64,000 nt of DNA, from contig OX638355.1 of NCBI GenBank assembly GCA_951813285.1, positions 2,933,136-2,997,135 on the forward strand. The letters are read 5' to 3'. This document shows positions 17,810-28,315 of this stretch, one piece after another (positions within the stretch are counted from its first letter, which is position 1; each line of letters begins with the position of its first letter). The position numbers and the translations under genes are program-made. The stretch is from Terriglobia bacterium (GTDB lineage Bacteria; Acidobacteriota; Terriglobia; Versatilivoradales; Versatilivoraceae). The notes beneath the pieces were generated by a model that saw only the letters and a program-made list of their open reading frames with translations, did not search any database and was not told the origin of the DNA.

Positions 17810-19497
17810 AAGAGACCAAAGAGGCTCAGACCATCGGGAACCTGGCCGAACAACTCGAGGCCTGGGAAGGCAGGGAGGTTGCCGGCTTCCTGGCCCGCCA
17901 GCCCGAGAGGAAGGAGCAGTTCGCCACCCTGGGCGGATTTCCGGTCAAGCGGGTCTACACGGCCCTGGATGTTCAGGATATCCCGCTGGAGGACGTCGGT
18001 CTGCCCGGACGGTACCCCTTTACCCGGGGCCCCTATCCCACCATGTATCGGGGCCGGCGCTGGACCATGCGCCAGATTGCGGGCTACGGGACCGGCGCCG
18101 ATACCAACAAGCGGTTCAAGTATCTGATCCAGCAGGGCCAGACCGGACTTTCCACCGATTTCGACATGCCGACCCTGATGGGATACGACTCCGACCACGC
18201 CATGAGCGGGGGCGAGGTGGGGAGGGGAGGAGTGGCCATCGACACCCTGTCCGACATGGAGGATCTCTTTGCCGACATCGACCTGGAAGAAATCTCGGTT
18301 TCGATGACCATCAACCCCTCCGCCTGGATCCTGCTGGCCATGTACGTGGCCCTGGCCGAGAAGCGCGGGTTCGACCTCAATCGCTTGTCGGGGACGATTC
18401 AGGCCGACATGCTGAAGGAGTACATGGCCCAGAAGGAGTGGATCTACCCCATCGCTCCCTCGGTGCGGATCGTCAGGGACTGCATCGCCTATTGCGCTCA
18501 ACGGATGAAGCGCTACAACCCGGTCAATATCTGCGGGTACCACATCAATGAAGCCGGGGCCTCTCCCCTGCACGAGCTGGCCTTCACCCTGGCCAACACC
18601 ATCGTCTACGTGGAAGAGGTGGTCAAGACCGGCATGCCGGTGGACCAGTTCGCGCCCCGACTGTCCTTCTTCTTTGCCTGCGGATCCGACTTCTTCGAAG
18701 AGGCGGCCCGCTTTCGCGCCGTACGCCGGGTCTATGCCACCATCATGCGGGAACGCTTCGGGGCCGCCAATCCCGCCTCCATGCGCCTCCGATTCCACTG
18801 CCAGACGGCCGCGGCCACCCTCACCCGGCCGCAGTACAAGGTCAACATCGTGAGAACCGCCCTGCAGGCCCTGGCGGCCGTGCTGGGCGGGGCCCAGAGC
18901 CTGCACACCAACGGCATGGACGAGGCCTTTTCCATTCCCACCGAGGAAGCCATGAAGATCGCCCTGCGCACCCAGCAGGTCATCGCCGAGGAGTCCAACG
19001 TGGCCAACGTAGTGGATCCCCTGGGCGGTTCCTATTATGTGGAGAAACTCACCGACCAATATGTCCAGGCGATCCAGGCCATCCTGCAGGAAGTGGACGC
19101 GCGCGGAGGCACGGTGAAGCTGATCGAGGAGGGATGGTTCCAACGGAAAATCGCCGAGGACGCTTACGAGACGGCCCTCAGAAAGCAGTCGGGTGAAAAG
19201 CCGGTCATCGGAGTCAACCGCTACGTGGAGGAAGAGGAAGCACTGGACCTGGAGGTGCACCCCTACGGTCCCAAGTCGGCCGAGCGCCAGATCGAACGGA
19301 CCAGGCAGGTCCGGGCCAACCGGGACGAGCCCGCTGTTCAGGAGCTGCTGGGGCGGCTCAAGGCGGTGGCGCGGGACGAGACTCAGAACATCCTGCCGGT
19401 GACCGTGGAACTGGTGAGGCAGGGAGCCTCCATGGGCGATATCGTCGAAACCCTCAAGCAGGTCTGGGGGACCTACCGGGAGACTCCGGTTTTCTGA
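17806..19497 (+). CDS. hcmA: 2-hydroxyisobutyryl-CoA mutase large subunit (B12-dependent)
   Basis: This 563-residue acyl-CoA mutase catalytic barrel lacks a B12 domain. Family sequences read RQYAG in methylmalonyl-CoA mutase and RQFAG in isobutyryl-CoA mutase. Here the motif is RQIAGYG with Ile91, and the later loop is STDFDMP with Asp118. In Aquincola tertiaricarbonis HcmA the equivalent residues are Ile90 and Asp117, which define preference for 2-hydroxyisobutyryl-CoA and its isomer 3-hydroxybutyryl-CoA. The rest of the protein also follows that subgroup (TINPSAWILLAMY, PIAPSVRIVRD, ending GTYRETPVF). The operon hcmB-ligase-meaH-hcmA has the same four functions as known HCM loci. A default annotation as methylmalonyl-CoA mutase would be wrong. 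Confidence 0.85.
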   Translation: MKETKEAQTIGNLAEQLEAWEGREVAGFLARQPERKEQFATLGGFPVKRVYTALDVQDIPLEDVGLPGRYPFTRGPYPTMYRGRRWTMRQIAGYGTGADTNKRFKYLIQQGQTGLSTDFDMPTLMGYDSDHAMSGGEVGRGGVAIDTLSDMEDLFADIDLEEISVSMTINPSAWILLAMYVALAEKRGFDLNRLSGTIQADMLKEYMAQKEWIYPIAPSVRIVRDCIAYCAQRMKRYNPVNICGYHINEAGASPLHELAFTLANTIVYVEEVVKTGMPVDQFAPRLSFFFACGSDFFEEAARFRAVRRVYATIMRERFGAANPASMRLRFHCQTAAATLTRPQYKVNIVRTALQALAAVLGGAQSLHTNGMDEAFSIPTEEAMKIALRTQQVIAEESNVANVVDPLGGSYYVEKLTDQYVQAIQAILQEVDARGGTVKLIEEGWFQRKIAEDAYETALRKQSGEKPVIGVNRYVEEEEALDLEVHPYGPKSAERQIERTRQVRANRDEPAVQELLGRLKAVARDETQNILPVTVELVRQGASMGDIVETLKQVWGTYRETPVF

Positions 19498-19512
19498 GGC
19501 ACAACGGAAACC

Positions 19513-20985
19513 ATGAAGCGTCGCAAAGCATGGATAGCGCTGGCGGCCGCCGGGTGTTGCTTCCTGGCGGGAACGCTCCCGCGTGCCGTGCCCGCCGCAC
19601 AGGACCCGAACGCGGTCTTTTCCAACCCCCGCTACCAGAGGGCAACCGAGCTGATGGGCGCCGGCAAGTACGCCCAGGCCGAGGCGGTTCTGGAAGCCGC
19701 GGTCAAGGCCGGGCCCGAGCCCGACGGTTACGGTTTGCTGGGCTACGCCCGCGAAATGCAGAACAGGTTCGCCGCGGCCGAAAAGGCCTATCGGGAGTCG
19801 TTGCGGCTCGACACCGACTTTCTCTTCGCCCGGATTCGGCTTGGCATCGTCCTGACCAAGCAAAAGCGGAACCGTGAAAGCATTGAGGTCCTGCGGCCGA
19901 TCGAGACGGCCCTGTACCGCCATCCCGAGGCACTCTTTCATCTTTGCCTGGCTTATCTGGAAACGGGCGATCCGGCCGGAGCCGTGGCCGCGGCCGAAAA
20001 AATGGAGGCCTTCGGTCCCGAAATGGCGCTGCGGGCGGCCAAGCTGTTCGTCTGGAAGGAGAAGTTTCCGGAATCGCTGCCTCTGCTGAGCAGGCTGGCA
20101 GAGGCCAGTCCCGGGTCGGCCGAGGCCAACTACCTGCTGGCAACCGCCCTGTTTCGGACCGACCAGACTGAAAGGATGTGGCCCTACCTGGAGAAGGCTC
20201 ACCGGATAAACCCCGCCTCGGCGCCCACCCTGCTGCTTTACGGCAGTGGGCTGCTGGCCGAGGGCAAGTTCAGCCAGGCCAGGGAGCGCCTGCTGCAGGC
20301 TCAGAGGCTGCGGCCGCGGGATCCCCGTCTCCGCTTTCTGCTGGGCAAGGCCCTGATTGGAGAGGGCGACCATGCGGGGGCCATTGCCCAGTTGGAGGCT
20401 CTGGTAAAGCAGGATCCCGACAAGCCGGAGGTCCACCTGCTGTTGCTGAGCGCCTACCGCTCCAAAGGAGACATCCAGGCCACCACCCGTCAGGCCCGCC
20501 ATGCGGTGGGGAAGTTTCCGGGTCACCTTCAGTCCCAACTGGAGGCCGGAATGGACCTGCAGACGGTGGGTGAATTCGAGCTGGCGGAGCAGGCACTGCG
20601 ACGGGCGGTGGCCTTGTCCAAGGACAACCCGGCAGACCGGCGCAAGGCCCGATTCAATCTGGCGACCGTTCTGGTGAAGCTGGGCCGGGACGACCAGGCC
20701 GTGCCGCTATTGAAAGAAGTGGTGGAGGCCGATCCCGGGGAAGTGGAGGCCCGGGTGGAGTTGGGAGACAGCTACCTGCGGACGGGCGCCTACGAACCGG
20801 CCGTCCAGGTTCTGCGGGAAGCCGCCGATCGGGACCCCAGGAACAAGCGGGCTCAACTGCTGCTAGGCAAGGCGTTCACCCGGCTGGGCCGCCACGAGGA
20901 GGCCGGCCGGCACTTCCAGGCCTTTCAGGACCTGGAGACCGCAGACGCGGCATCGGGGCCGTCGGGGGCAGGATCGGCGCCCTGA
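19513..20985 (+). CDS. Exported tetratricopeptide repeat protein
   Basis: 490 residues with a basic start and hydrophobic signal segment (ALAAAGCCFLAGT) and then serial TPR units from about residue 40 to the end. Many carry the A-x-x-x-G/A-x-Y/F pattern, as in YAQAEAVLEAA, AAAEKAYRESL and GAIAQLEALVKQDP. It begins 15 bases after hcmA on the same strand, so it may be read from the same transcript, but nothing links it to the mutase. TPR arrays bind proteins. The partner and the function are unknown. Confidence 0.75.
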   Translation: MKRRKAWIALAAAGCCFLAGTLPRAVPAAQDPNAVFSNPRYQRATELMGAGKYAQAEAVLEAAVKAGPEPDGYGLLGYAREMQNRFAAAEKAYRESLRLDTDFLFARIRLGIVLTKQKRNRESIEVLRPIETALYRHPEALFHLCLAYLETGDPAGAVAAAEKMEAFGPEMALRAAKLFVWKEKFPESLPLLSRLAEASPGSAEANYLLATALFRTDQTERMWPYLEKAHRINPASAPTLLLYGSGLLAEGKFSQARERLLQAQRLRPRDPRLRFLLGKALIGEGDHAGAIAQLEALVKQDPDKPEVHLLLLSAYRSKGDIQATTRQARHAVGKFPGHLQSQLEAGMDLQTVGEFELAEQALRRAVALSKDNPADRRKARFNLATVLVKLGRDDQAVPLLKEVVEADPGEVEARVELGDSYLRTGAYEPAVQVLREAADRDPRNKRAQLLLGKAFTRLGRHEEAGRHFQAFQDLETADAASGPSGAGSAP

Positions 20986-21197
20986 GATTGAGGAGGAATG
21001 CTGTCGCTGCCTACGCGGCGCTTTCCGAGCCGCTGATTGTCACTCACGGGACGCCGCGTTTGCCCCCCCTCCGGCTCGACTGCGGGCTGTGCCCTTGTCT
21101 CGCCGACTCCCCCTCAAGGGGGGAGTGATACTTGAGGCCTGCACAAGGCTCCTTGCCCGATTCCAGGGCATGTTCCCGGTTTAATGTGTGGACGATG

Positions 21198-21265
21198 CCC
21201 CCCGGGAGCGCGGGCGTCCCGCCCGCATCCTTATTCCTGCAAACAACCTGCGGTCCACGGCACTC
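21198..21265 (-). repeat. Partial copy of the 156-bp foldback element
   Basis: cccgggagcgcgggcgtccc, then sequence matching the terminal repeat and inner arm of the element found whole at 28578-28733 (minus orientation here: ttattcctgcaaacaacctg resembles the ttcgtgcaaacagcctg part). The copy stops at the IS630-type insertion at 21271. The other half is not found on the far side of the insertion. The preceding gap from 20986 holds only hairpin-repeat fragments. Confidence 0.65.
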
Positions 21266-21270
21266 TCTTA

Positions 21271-22489
<1,219 letters not shown>

Positions 22490-22599
22490 GAGGGCAGCAC
22501 TGGGGAGGTTATTGAACATGAGCAATTCAGGAGCGGCGGATCAAAGTTATTCCAGTAATTCAACAACGTCCCCTACTCCCCGCATTCTTCGCCCCACCG

Positions 22600-23898
22600 T
22601 CAGTTCCCGATCGCCAACAGATGCTTGTCGGTTCTGAAGTACCAGCGGCCGTCCACCAGGGCAGGGGACGCCAGCACTGGAGCCTCCAGTCGATTCACCC
22701 TGAGCAGCTCGAACTTTTTCCCCGCCTTGAGCACGAAGGTTTCACCGGCATCGTTGGTGAAGAAGACCTTGCCGTCCACTCCCACGGGCGAGGCGGAGAA
22801 CCCCTCGGACTTGGGTTCGCCCAGGCGTCCCTGCCACAGGACCTTTCCGGTGGTGGCCTCATAGCAGGTGGCCACGCTCACCATGTCGTTCACCTGGTAC
22901 AGCAGATCTCCGTAGAGAAGCGGCGAGGGGACGAAGGAGGCTCCCTTTGACTGCTTCCAGGCCAGGTGGGTCCCGGTGACATCTCCCGATCCGCCCGGGC
23001 GGATGGCCAGCGTGGGCCCGGCCCGGCCCGACACGCAGAAAACCAGGCCGTGACCCACCACTGGGGTGGGAATGACCTCGGCCAGGTTGCCCCCACAGTG
23101 CCAGAGGGCCGCGCCGCTGGCCGGATCGTAAGCCGTGACTTGCGCCTGGCTGCTGACGATCAGCTCGTCGCGGTCTCCCGCCCGGATGACGATAGGCGTG
23201 CCCCAACCCACGCTGGCTTCGCGCTCGGTGTTCCAGAGGGTTTGTCCGGTCCGCTTGTCGAAGGCTGCCACGAAAGCCCCATGTCGCTGGTCCTCGTAGA
23301 GGAAGATCTTGTCCTTGTACAGGACCGGCGAGCCTGCCGGCCCATGGTAGTTTTGAATCGGTCCCAGGCTGTGGCGCCACACGACCTTCCCCTGGAAATC
23401 CACCGCGGCCAGTCCCTGGCTGCCGAAGGGGGCGTATACCCGTTCTCCGTCGGTGGCCGGCGTGCCCGAGGCGTGCGAGTTCTTCCAGTAGACCCGGCCG
23501 GGCTCGCCCTCGGGGAGGGTGGATTCCCAAAGCAGCTTTCCGTCGGATCTCCGATAGCACAGCACCGATGGGCGTTTGCCGCCATCCCGGGCGGTGGTCA
23601 GGAAGATCCGGTCGCCCCACACGATGGGCGAGGAATTGCCTCGGCCCGGCACCTCGACCTGCCACAGGACGTTTGAAGTGGCCGACCAGGAATCGGGATA
23701 CCCTCCGTCGCCAACCAGCCCCTGGCCGGAGGGACCTCGCCAGCGGGGCCAGTATCGATTGGCCTCTCCCTCGGGAAGGATCATGTGGATGCCGTCGTTG
23801 GTCGGGCCGCCCGGGAGGGGGCCGGCGGTTTCGACCTCGCCGGCGAAAAACGCGATCAAGACCAGGGTCAGGGTAATTGTCAGACATCGACCGGACAT
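22600..23898 (-). CDS. Exported PQQ-type beta-propeller repeat protein
   Basis: The start at 23898 follows CGGAGGT and gives 432 residues with a signal peptide (LTITLTLVLIAFFAG). The rest is a repeated beta-propeller with blades marked by W/F at the end of strands and DG-K-LW or TGK-LW turns (DGKLLWES, RTGQTLWN, SGAALWH, TTGKVLWQ). The blade type is shared by PQQ enzymes and outer-membrane BamB, but cofactor ligands were not identified. The opening WPRWRGPSGQG motif is typical of planctomycete and acidobacterial secreted PQQ-like proteins of unknown function. Confidence 0.85.
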   Translation of the reverse strand: MSGRCLTITLTLVLIAFFAGEVETAGPLPGGPTNDGIHMILPEGEANRYWPRWRGPSGQGLVGDGGYPDSWSATSNVLWQVEVPGRGNSSPIVWGDRIFLTTARDGGKRPSVLCYRRSDGKLLWESTLPEGEPGRVYWKNSHASGTPATDGERVYAPFGSQGLAAVDFQGKVVWRHSLGPIQNYHGPAGSPVLYKDKIFLYEDQRHGAFVAAFDKRTGQTLWNTEREASVGWGTPIVIRAGDRDELIVSSQAQVTAYDPASGAALWHCGGNLAEVIPTPVVGHGLVFCVSGRAGPTLAIRPGGSGDVTGTHLAWKQSKGASFVPSPLLYGDLLYQVNDMVSVATCYEATTGKVLWQGRLGEPKSEGFSASPVGVDGKVFFTNDAGETFVLKAGKKFELLRVNRLEAPVLASPALVDGRWYFRTDKHLLAIGN

Positions 23899-24544
23899 GA
23901 GACGACCTCCGTGCTGGACGTTTGAAATCGATGGAAAATCCACTATAGGGACAAAGGGGCTGCTTGCGCCATGGAAATTTCGGAAGGATAGGGTGTCGCC
24001 GGCTTTCGTCGTTCAAAAGAGAGATCCACCATGGTCCGAGACGGGGGAAAAGCTATCCACGAAGGAACAGTGCGCCGTGGAAAGGCGCCTTCTTCTAGCG
24101 GGTGCGAACCCCGCCCAACAACTGTCGCTCCGGTTGGTAGCAGCCAGGGCGGATCATGGAGGTAACGAAATGGTCTGAAGCACTCTGGTGTCAAAGGCCG
24201 CCAAGGGCGGCTCAGCGACCATGCGGGCCGGAACGCGAGTGAACGTCGAGCAGGCCTCGAAACGGACAATACGGAAGCCGACCCTCCTGTTTTTAGGGGA
24301 AGGCCGTTGGCGGGTGGGGAAGAGAGCGACGCAGGCACCGATCCGCTTCCGTCGGGGTAGTGACGCTGGCACGCATGGAAGGAGAAGAAGGCAGCAACAC
24401 GGGAAGCCCTGGGGGGAGATGCGGCACACATCAACCGGGACCCCGCGAGGGGCAGGCCGGGCCGTCAGGGTGGCGGATGGGTCCGTAGTACCGGAGAAGC
24501 CGGGTAACGCCGGTGGAGGGAAGGGACCCTGAGTTGAGAGCAGC

Positions 24545-25903
24545 ATGGAAAGGAGGCAAGGCGTGGCCACTGACAAGAGTCTAACAGGGTCAGAGGGGGT
24601 TCGGAAATTCCAGACCATGCTACATGCGAAAGCGAAGGAGGACCCCAAGCGGCGATTTCATGCTTTGTGCGACAAGGTGTGGCGAGAGGACTTTCTGAAG
24701 GAAGCCTGGGAGCAGGTACGCCGAAACGGCGGGTCGGCCGGGGTGGACGGGGAGGGCATCAAGGACATCGAGGCGCATGGGGTGGAGGGCTGGTTGGGGG
24801 AACTGGCGCGGGACCTGAGGGAAGGGACCTACGTACCGAAGCCGGTGCGGCAGGTACTGATCCCGAAGAAACAGCCCGGCAAGTTCCGGCCTTTGGGCAT
24901 TCCCTGCATACGGGACCGGGTAGCGCAGACGGCGGCTTTGCTGGTGTTGGAGCCGATCTTCGAAGCGGACCTGCAACCGGAGCAGTATGGCTATCGGCGG
25001 GGGCGGAGTGCCAACGACGCGGTCAAACGCGTGCATGAACTCCTGCAAGGGGGTTACCAGGAGGTGGTTGACGGCGACCTGTCCAACTACTTCGGCGAGA
25101 TTCCGCATGCGGAGCTGATGAAGAGCATTGCCCGGCGCGTGAGTGACGGGAGGATGCTCAAGCTCATCAAGGCATGGCTGGAGATGCCGGTGGAGGAGGA
25201 CGACGGGAAGGGTGGCAGACGCCGCACGAACCGAGGGCGCCGGGAGCGGAAGGGGACACCGCAAGGAGCCCCGATCTCACCCTTGCTCAGCAATCTCTAC
25301 ATGCGGCGCTTCGTTTTGGGCTGGAAGGTGCTGGGTTATGCCCGGCGCTTCTGTGCGGAGATCGTCAACTATGCGGATGACTTCCGTGTACTCGGCAGGG
25401 CACCGGCGGCAGAGATGCTGACGGCGGTCAAGCGGATCATGGAGGAGCTGAAGCTACCGGTCAACGAGCGGAAGACCCGATGCTTGCGGTGTCCGGAGGA
25501 ACCGATGGGGTTTCTGGGATATCGCATCGGACGCAACTATCGCCCCCAAGGGAAAGGAGCCTACATCGGCACTCGACCCAGCAAGGCGAGCGTCCAGAGC
25601 ATCTGCCGCAAGATCAGCGAGTGGACGGCGCCGAGGAACGGGACGCTGCTTCGAGGACAGATGGTAGAACACCTGAACCGGGCGATGACCGGGTGGGCGA
25701 ACTACTTCGTTCTGGGGCAGGTGAGCCCGGCCTACCGAGCGATCGACCGCCACGCGGGCGGGCGGCTGCGTCAGTGGCTCTGTCGGAAGCACAAGGTGAG
25801 GACCGGGGGGACTGTGCGCTTCTCGGACGAGAGACTATGGAAAACCTATGGACTCACTTGCCTGGGGTCGAAGCCACAGAGCCTTCCGAGGGCGAAGGCA
25901 TGA
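24545..25903 (+). CDS. ltrA: Group II intron reverse transcriptase/maturase
   Basis: 452 residues with the reverse transcriptase domain from about 95 to 330: RPLGIPCIRDR, motif A VDGDLSNYF, GTPQGAPISPLLSN and catalytic YADD at 276-279. Then come the maturase (X) region with HLNRAMTGWANYF and a basic C-terminus. No HNH endonuclease domain follows, so retrohoming would use a nick or replication fork for priming. All catalytic motifs look intact. The start at 24545 is the first ATG. A GTG at 24563 preceded by AAAGGAGG is a strong alternative. Confidence 0.93.
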   Translation: MERRQGVATDKSLTGSEGVRKFQTMLHAKAKEDPKRRFHALCDKVWREDFLKEAWEQVRRNGGSAGVDGEGIKDIEAHGVEGWLGELARDLREGTYVPKPVRQVLIPKKQPGKFRPLGIPCIRDRVAQTAALLVLEPIFEADLQPEQYGYRRGRSANDAVKRVHELLQGGYQEVVDGDLSNYFGEIPHAELMKSIARRVSDGRMLKLIKAWLEMPVEEDDGKGGRRRTNRGRRERKGTPQGAPISPLLSNLYMRRFVLGWKVLGYARRFCAEIVNYADDFRVLGRAPAAEMLTAVKRIMEELKLPVNERKTRCLRCPEEPMGFLGYRIGRNYRPQGKGAYIGTRPSKASVQSICRKISEWTAPRNGTLLRGQMVEHLNRAMTGWANYFVLGQVSPAYRAIDRHAGGRLRQWLCRKHKVRTGGTVRFSDERLWKTYGLTCLGSKPQSLPRAKA

Positions 25904-25913
25904 TCTTGACTGA

Positions 25914-25946
25914 AAGCCGGATGCGGGAAAACCGCACGTCCGGTTT
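25914..25946 (+). ncRNA. Group II intron domain V
   Basis: The 33-base hairpin has AGC near its start, the catalytic triad, followed by CGGATGCGG, a GAAAA-type loop region and CCGCACGTCCGG with a CG bulge. This is the standard domain V layout. It lies about ten bases after the maturase stop, as expected. Confidence 0.85.
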
Positions 25947-26065
25947 GACGAGCGGGGGCGAGGAAACGCAGCGAGGAACGAGATTGAGGCACCGGCAAGT
26001 GGCGAAAGCCGCCGGCAACAGCGACTCCCTCGATCTAAGGTCGGCGCGCCTCCCCTCGACTCTAC

Positions 26066-26429
26066 CGAAGATCCACGAAGGGCCACGAAGGGGTTGGAGG
26101 ATGCTCAAGAGGATCTGCCACGGATCGCCAACGGGTAAAGGATCTCCACGAACGGCGAAAGGGTAGAAAGAGTTGACCACGAAGTTACACCAAGCTTAAC
26201 CAAGGGCCGCCAAGAGCTTGGCGCGTACCACAATGGCCGCCGAACCAGCGCCAACAGCAGAGAACTTGCCGGAATGGCTTGAATCCTATAGATTTCACCC
26301 GACCGCCGCGGTCCACGGGAACGGTCGGTGCTGCCCCCGGGAGTTCCCGTCGCTTCGATTGGGATGCTCCTGCGACACTTGATCGTCGCCGTCACTCGGC
26401 TCGATCTTCATTCCCCCTCATCCAGGCTT
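26066..26429. other. Intergenic stretch with cacgaagg repeats
   Basis: No gene is supported. The left part is the 3' exon of the group II intron and carries degenerate cacgaagg-type repeats to about 26220. The rest is upstream of the membrane protein gene and may hold its promoter. No terminator or RNA was recognised. Confidence 0.5.
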
Positions 26430-27359
26430 ATGGACTCCAGGCTCAAGCAATCCCTGCTGTCGCTGGCCAAGGTCGTCTTGGGGCTGGTGGTCCTGGTTGC
26501 CGCCGGAAAGGAGGTGCTGGGAGCGCTGGCCAGGATGGAGCCCTCCCAGGTTCGGTTCTCGGTACCCATGCTGGGTTTGAGCCTCCTCTGCTACCTGGTT
26601 GGAATGGCCGTGTTTGCCGATTTCTGGCGGAGGGCGGTGGGCTGTCTTGGAGGGAATCTGCCTCGCCTGGATTGCCATTTTGCCTATTTTGTCAGTCAAT
26701 TGGGAAAGTATGTCCCCGGAAAGGCCTGGGTGATCCTGATCCGTTACGCACTGATTGGCGAGAGCCGCCTGGGCTTCAGGGCGGTGACCGCCTCGAGTGT
26801 CTATGAGACCTTTAACGTGATGGGATTCGGGGCGCTGCTCTCTTTCCTGGCGTTGCTGTTCCTGGGTGGCGATCCCACCCTGTTGTGGCTGGCGCTTGGA
26901 CTGTCGGTGGCCCTGCTGGCCGCGTCCCATCCCCCGGTGTCCGCCTGGGTTTCCGCAGTGGCGGGTTGGGGGGCGAACAGGCAGGAAAGTGTCATGCCGG
27001 TGCCATCCTGGAGGGTCTTCTGGAAGGGGACGCCGCTGCTGATTGTGGGCTGGATCCTGGCGGGAGCCAGCTTTCCCCTGGCGGGAGCCGGCATCGGAGT
27101 GGACTACCCGGGGCTGCGTGAAGTGGTGTTGACGGGAGCGGCATCGGGACTGGCCGTTGCCGCCGGTTTCGTGGTCCTGGTGGCTCCGGCGGGTTTGGGA
27201 GTTCGCGAATGGCTCCTGGTGCAGACCCTGGGCCCGTCGGTCGGCGAAGGACCGGCGGCGCTGGTTGCCGTCGCAGCCAGGGGCTTGCAGGTTTGCGGCG
27301 AGTTGGTCATGGCCGCCCTCCTTTATGGCCTGAAAAGGGCAGGGGGGACCCATGTTTAG
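26430..27359 (+). CDS. Integral membrane protein, UPF0104/AglD2 (LPG synthase TM domain) family
   Basis: From ATG 26430 the protein has 309 residues and about eight hydrophobic segments. The conserved features of the family are visible: FVSQLGKYVPGKAW in the middle, E-T-F in the next segment, and AGLGVREWLL near the C-terminus. Members are flippase-like membrane proteins found beside glycosyltransferases. The frame is open further upstream to 26328, but the extra residues look unlike a membrane protein start. It overlaps the glycosyltransferase gene by 8 bases, so the two probably work together on a lipid-linked sugar. Confidence 0.8.
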   Translation: MDSRLKQSLLSLAKVVLGLVVLVAAGKEVLGALARMEPSQVRFSVPMLGLSLLCYLVGMAVFADFWRRAVGCLGGNLPRLDCHFAYFVSQLGKYVPGKAWVILIRYALIGESRLGFRAVTASSVYETFNVMGFGALLSFLALLFLGGDPTLLWLALGLSVALLAASHPPVSAWVSAVAGWGANRQESVMPVPSWRVFWKGTPLLIVGWILAGASFPLAGAGIGVDYPGLREVVLTGAASGLAVAAGFVVLVAPAGLGVREWLLVQTLGPSVGEGPAALVAVAARGLQVCGELVMAALLYGLKRAGGTHV

Positions 27360-28296
27360 TATCGTGGTCCCGGCCCGCAACGAAGAGGACAGCCTGGAAC
27401 TTCTCCACCGGGAGATCGACTCCGTGCTGGGGGCGTCGACCTTGAAGGCGGAAATCATCGTTGTGGACGATGGATCCACCGATGCCACCTGGTCCAGGAT
27501 CATGGCCCTGGCCGAGGCCGACCCACGAGTGCGGGGCATCCGCTTTCGCCGCAACTTCGGCAAGTCGGCAGCCCTCAGCGCCGCCTTCGCCAGTGTCCGG
27601 GGCGATCCGGTGATCACCCTCGATGCCGATCTGCAGGACGATCCCGCTTCGATTCCCCTGCTGATTCACAAGCTAGAGGAGGGCTTCGATCTGGTTTCCG
27701 CCTGGAGGAGGCAACGCTTCGATCCCTGGCACAAGCGGGTCCCAAGCCTCCTTTTCAACTGGCTGGTGGGAACCTTCAGCGGTCTGAGGCTTCACGATCA
27801 CAACTGCGGCCTGAAGGGCTACCGGTCGGAGGTGGTCAAGGAGATCCGATTGTTCGGGGAATTGCACCGCTTCATCACGCTGCTGGCTCATCGCAGCGGT
27901 TTCCGTGTCACCGAAATCGAAACCCGGCATCGGCCCCGGCTCTACGGACGCTCGAAATACGGAGCGGCACGTCTCCTGACGGGGCTGCTGGACCTCTCGA
28001 CCCTGGGATTTCTGGGCAGCTTCCGGCGGCGGCCCATCCATTTGCTGGGAGGGCTGGGACTGCTGGCGTTTGTCGCGGGGGTGTTGGGGCTCGCCTACCT
28101 GGCGGGCGTATGGCTCTCGGGCGAGGGGCCCATCGGCGCCCGCCCCTTGCTGATCTACTCGGTGGCCGGCCTGGTTGTGGGAGGTCAGATGATGACCCTG
28201 GGCATCCTGGCCGAACTCATTACATCTCCAGGTTCAAGGCTCGGGCAGGGGGACCGTCTTCCCTACAGCATATCCGAACGGATCGGCGAGCCCTGA
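27352..28296 (+). CDS. Family 2 glycosyltransferase (polyprenyl-phosphate sugar type) with C-terminal membrane anchor
   Basis: The GT-A domain of 314 residues starts FSIVVPARNEE, continues with VVDDGSTD and RRNFGKSAAL, and has the metal motif LDADLQDDP near 90. Two hydrophobic segments after residue 225 anchor it in the membrane, as in dolichol- or polyprenyl-phosphate mannose/glucose synthases. It probably makes a lipid-phosphate sugar donor, and the preceding gene may flip it. The 8-base overlap indicates coupled translation. Confidence 0.88.
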   Translation: MFSIVVPARNEEDSLELLHREIDSVLGASTLKAEIIVVDDGSTDATWSRIMALAEADPRVRGIRFRRNFGKSAALSAAFASVRGDPVITLDADLQDDPASIPLLIHKLEEGFDLVSAWRRQRFDPWHKRVPSLLFNWLVGTFSGLRLHDHNCGLKGYRSEVVKEIRLFGELHRFITLLAHRSGFRVTEIETRHRPRLYGRSKYGAARLLTGLLDLSTLGFLGSFRRRPIHLLGGLGLLAFVAGVLGLAYLAGVWLSGEGPIGARPLLIYSVAGLVVGGQMMTLGILAELITSPGSRLGQGDRLPYSISERIGEP

Positions 28297-28315
28297 AGGG
28301 TCCGGCCCCACACAT

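Larger units (their letters stand above)
24070..26065 (+). mobile_element. Group II intron, about 2.0 kb
   Basis: The 5' end reads GTGCGCC, matching the group II consensus, followed by structured sequence (about 470 bases before the reading frame). A reverse transcriptase/maturase is encoded inside, and a domain V hairpin lies at 25914-25946. The 3' end is placed at ctctac, 26065, by similarity to group II ends. Both exons carry the dispersed cacgaagg repeat (ctatccacgaaggaaca on the left, cgaagatccacgaaggg on the right), so the intron appears inserted in a repeat copy. The boundaries are estimates. The intron interrupts no gene. Confidence 0.75.

Noticed and set aside
17806-19497. Methylmalonyl-CoA mutase as the name for the large subunit
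   Set aside because: The substrate-side residues are Ile91 and Asp118, as in hydroxyisobutyryl-CoA mutase, and the subunit lacks the fused B12 domain.
17782-20538. 918-residue open frame antisense to meaH, hcmA and the TPR gene
   Set aside because: It covers three well-supported genes in the opposite strand. High GC at third positions leaves antisense frames open, and the translation has no domain.
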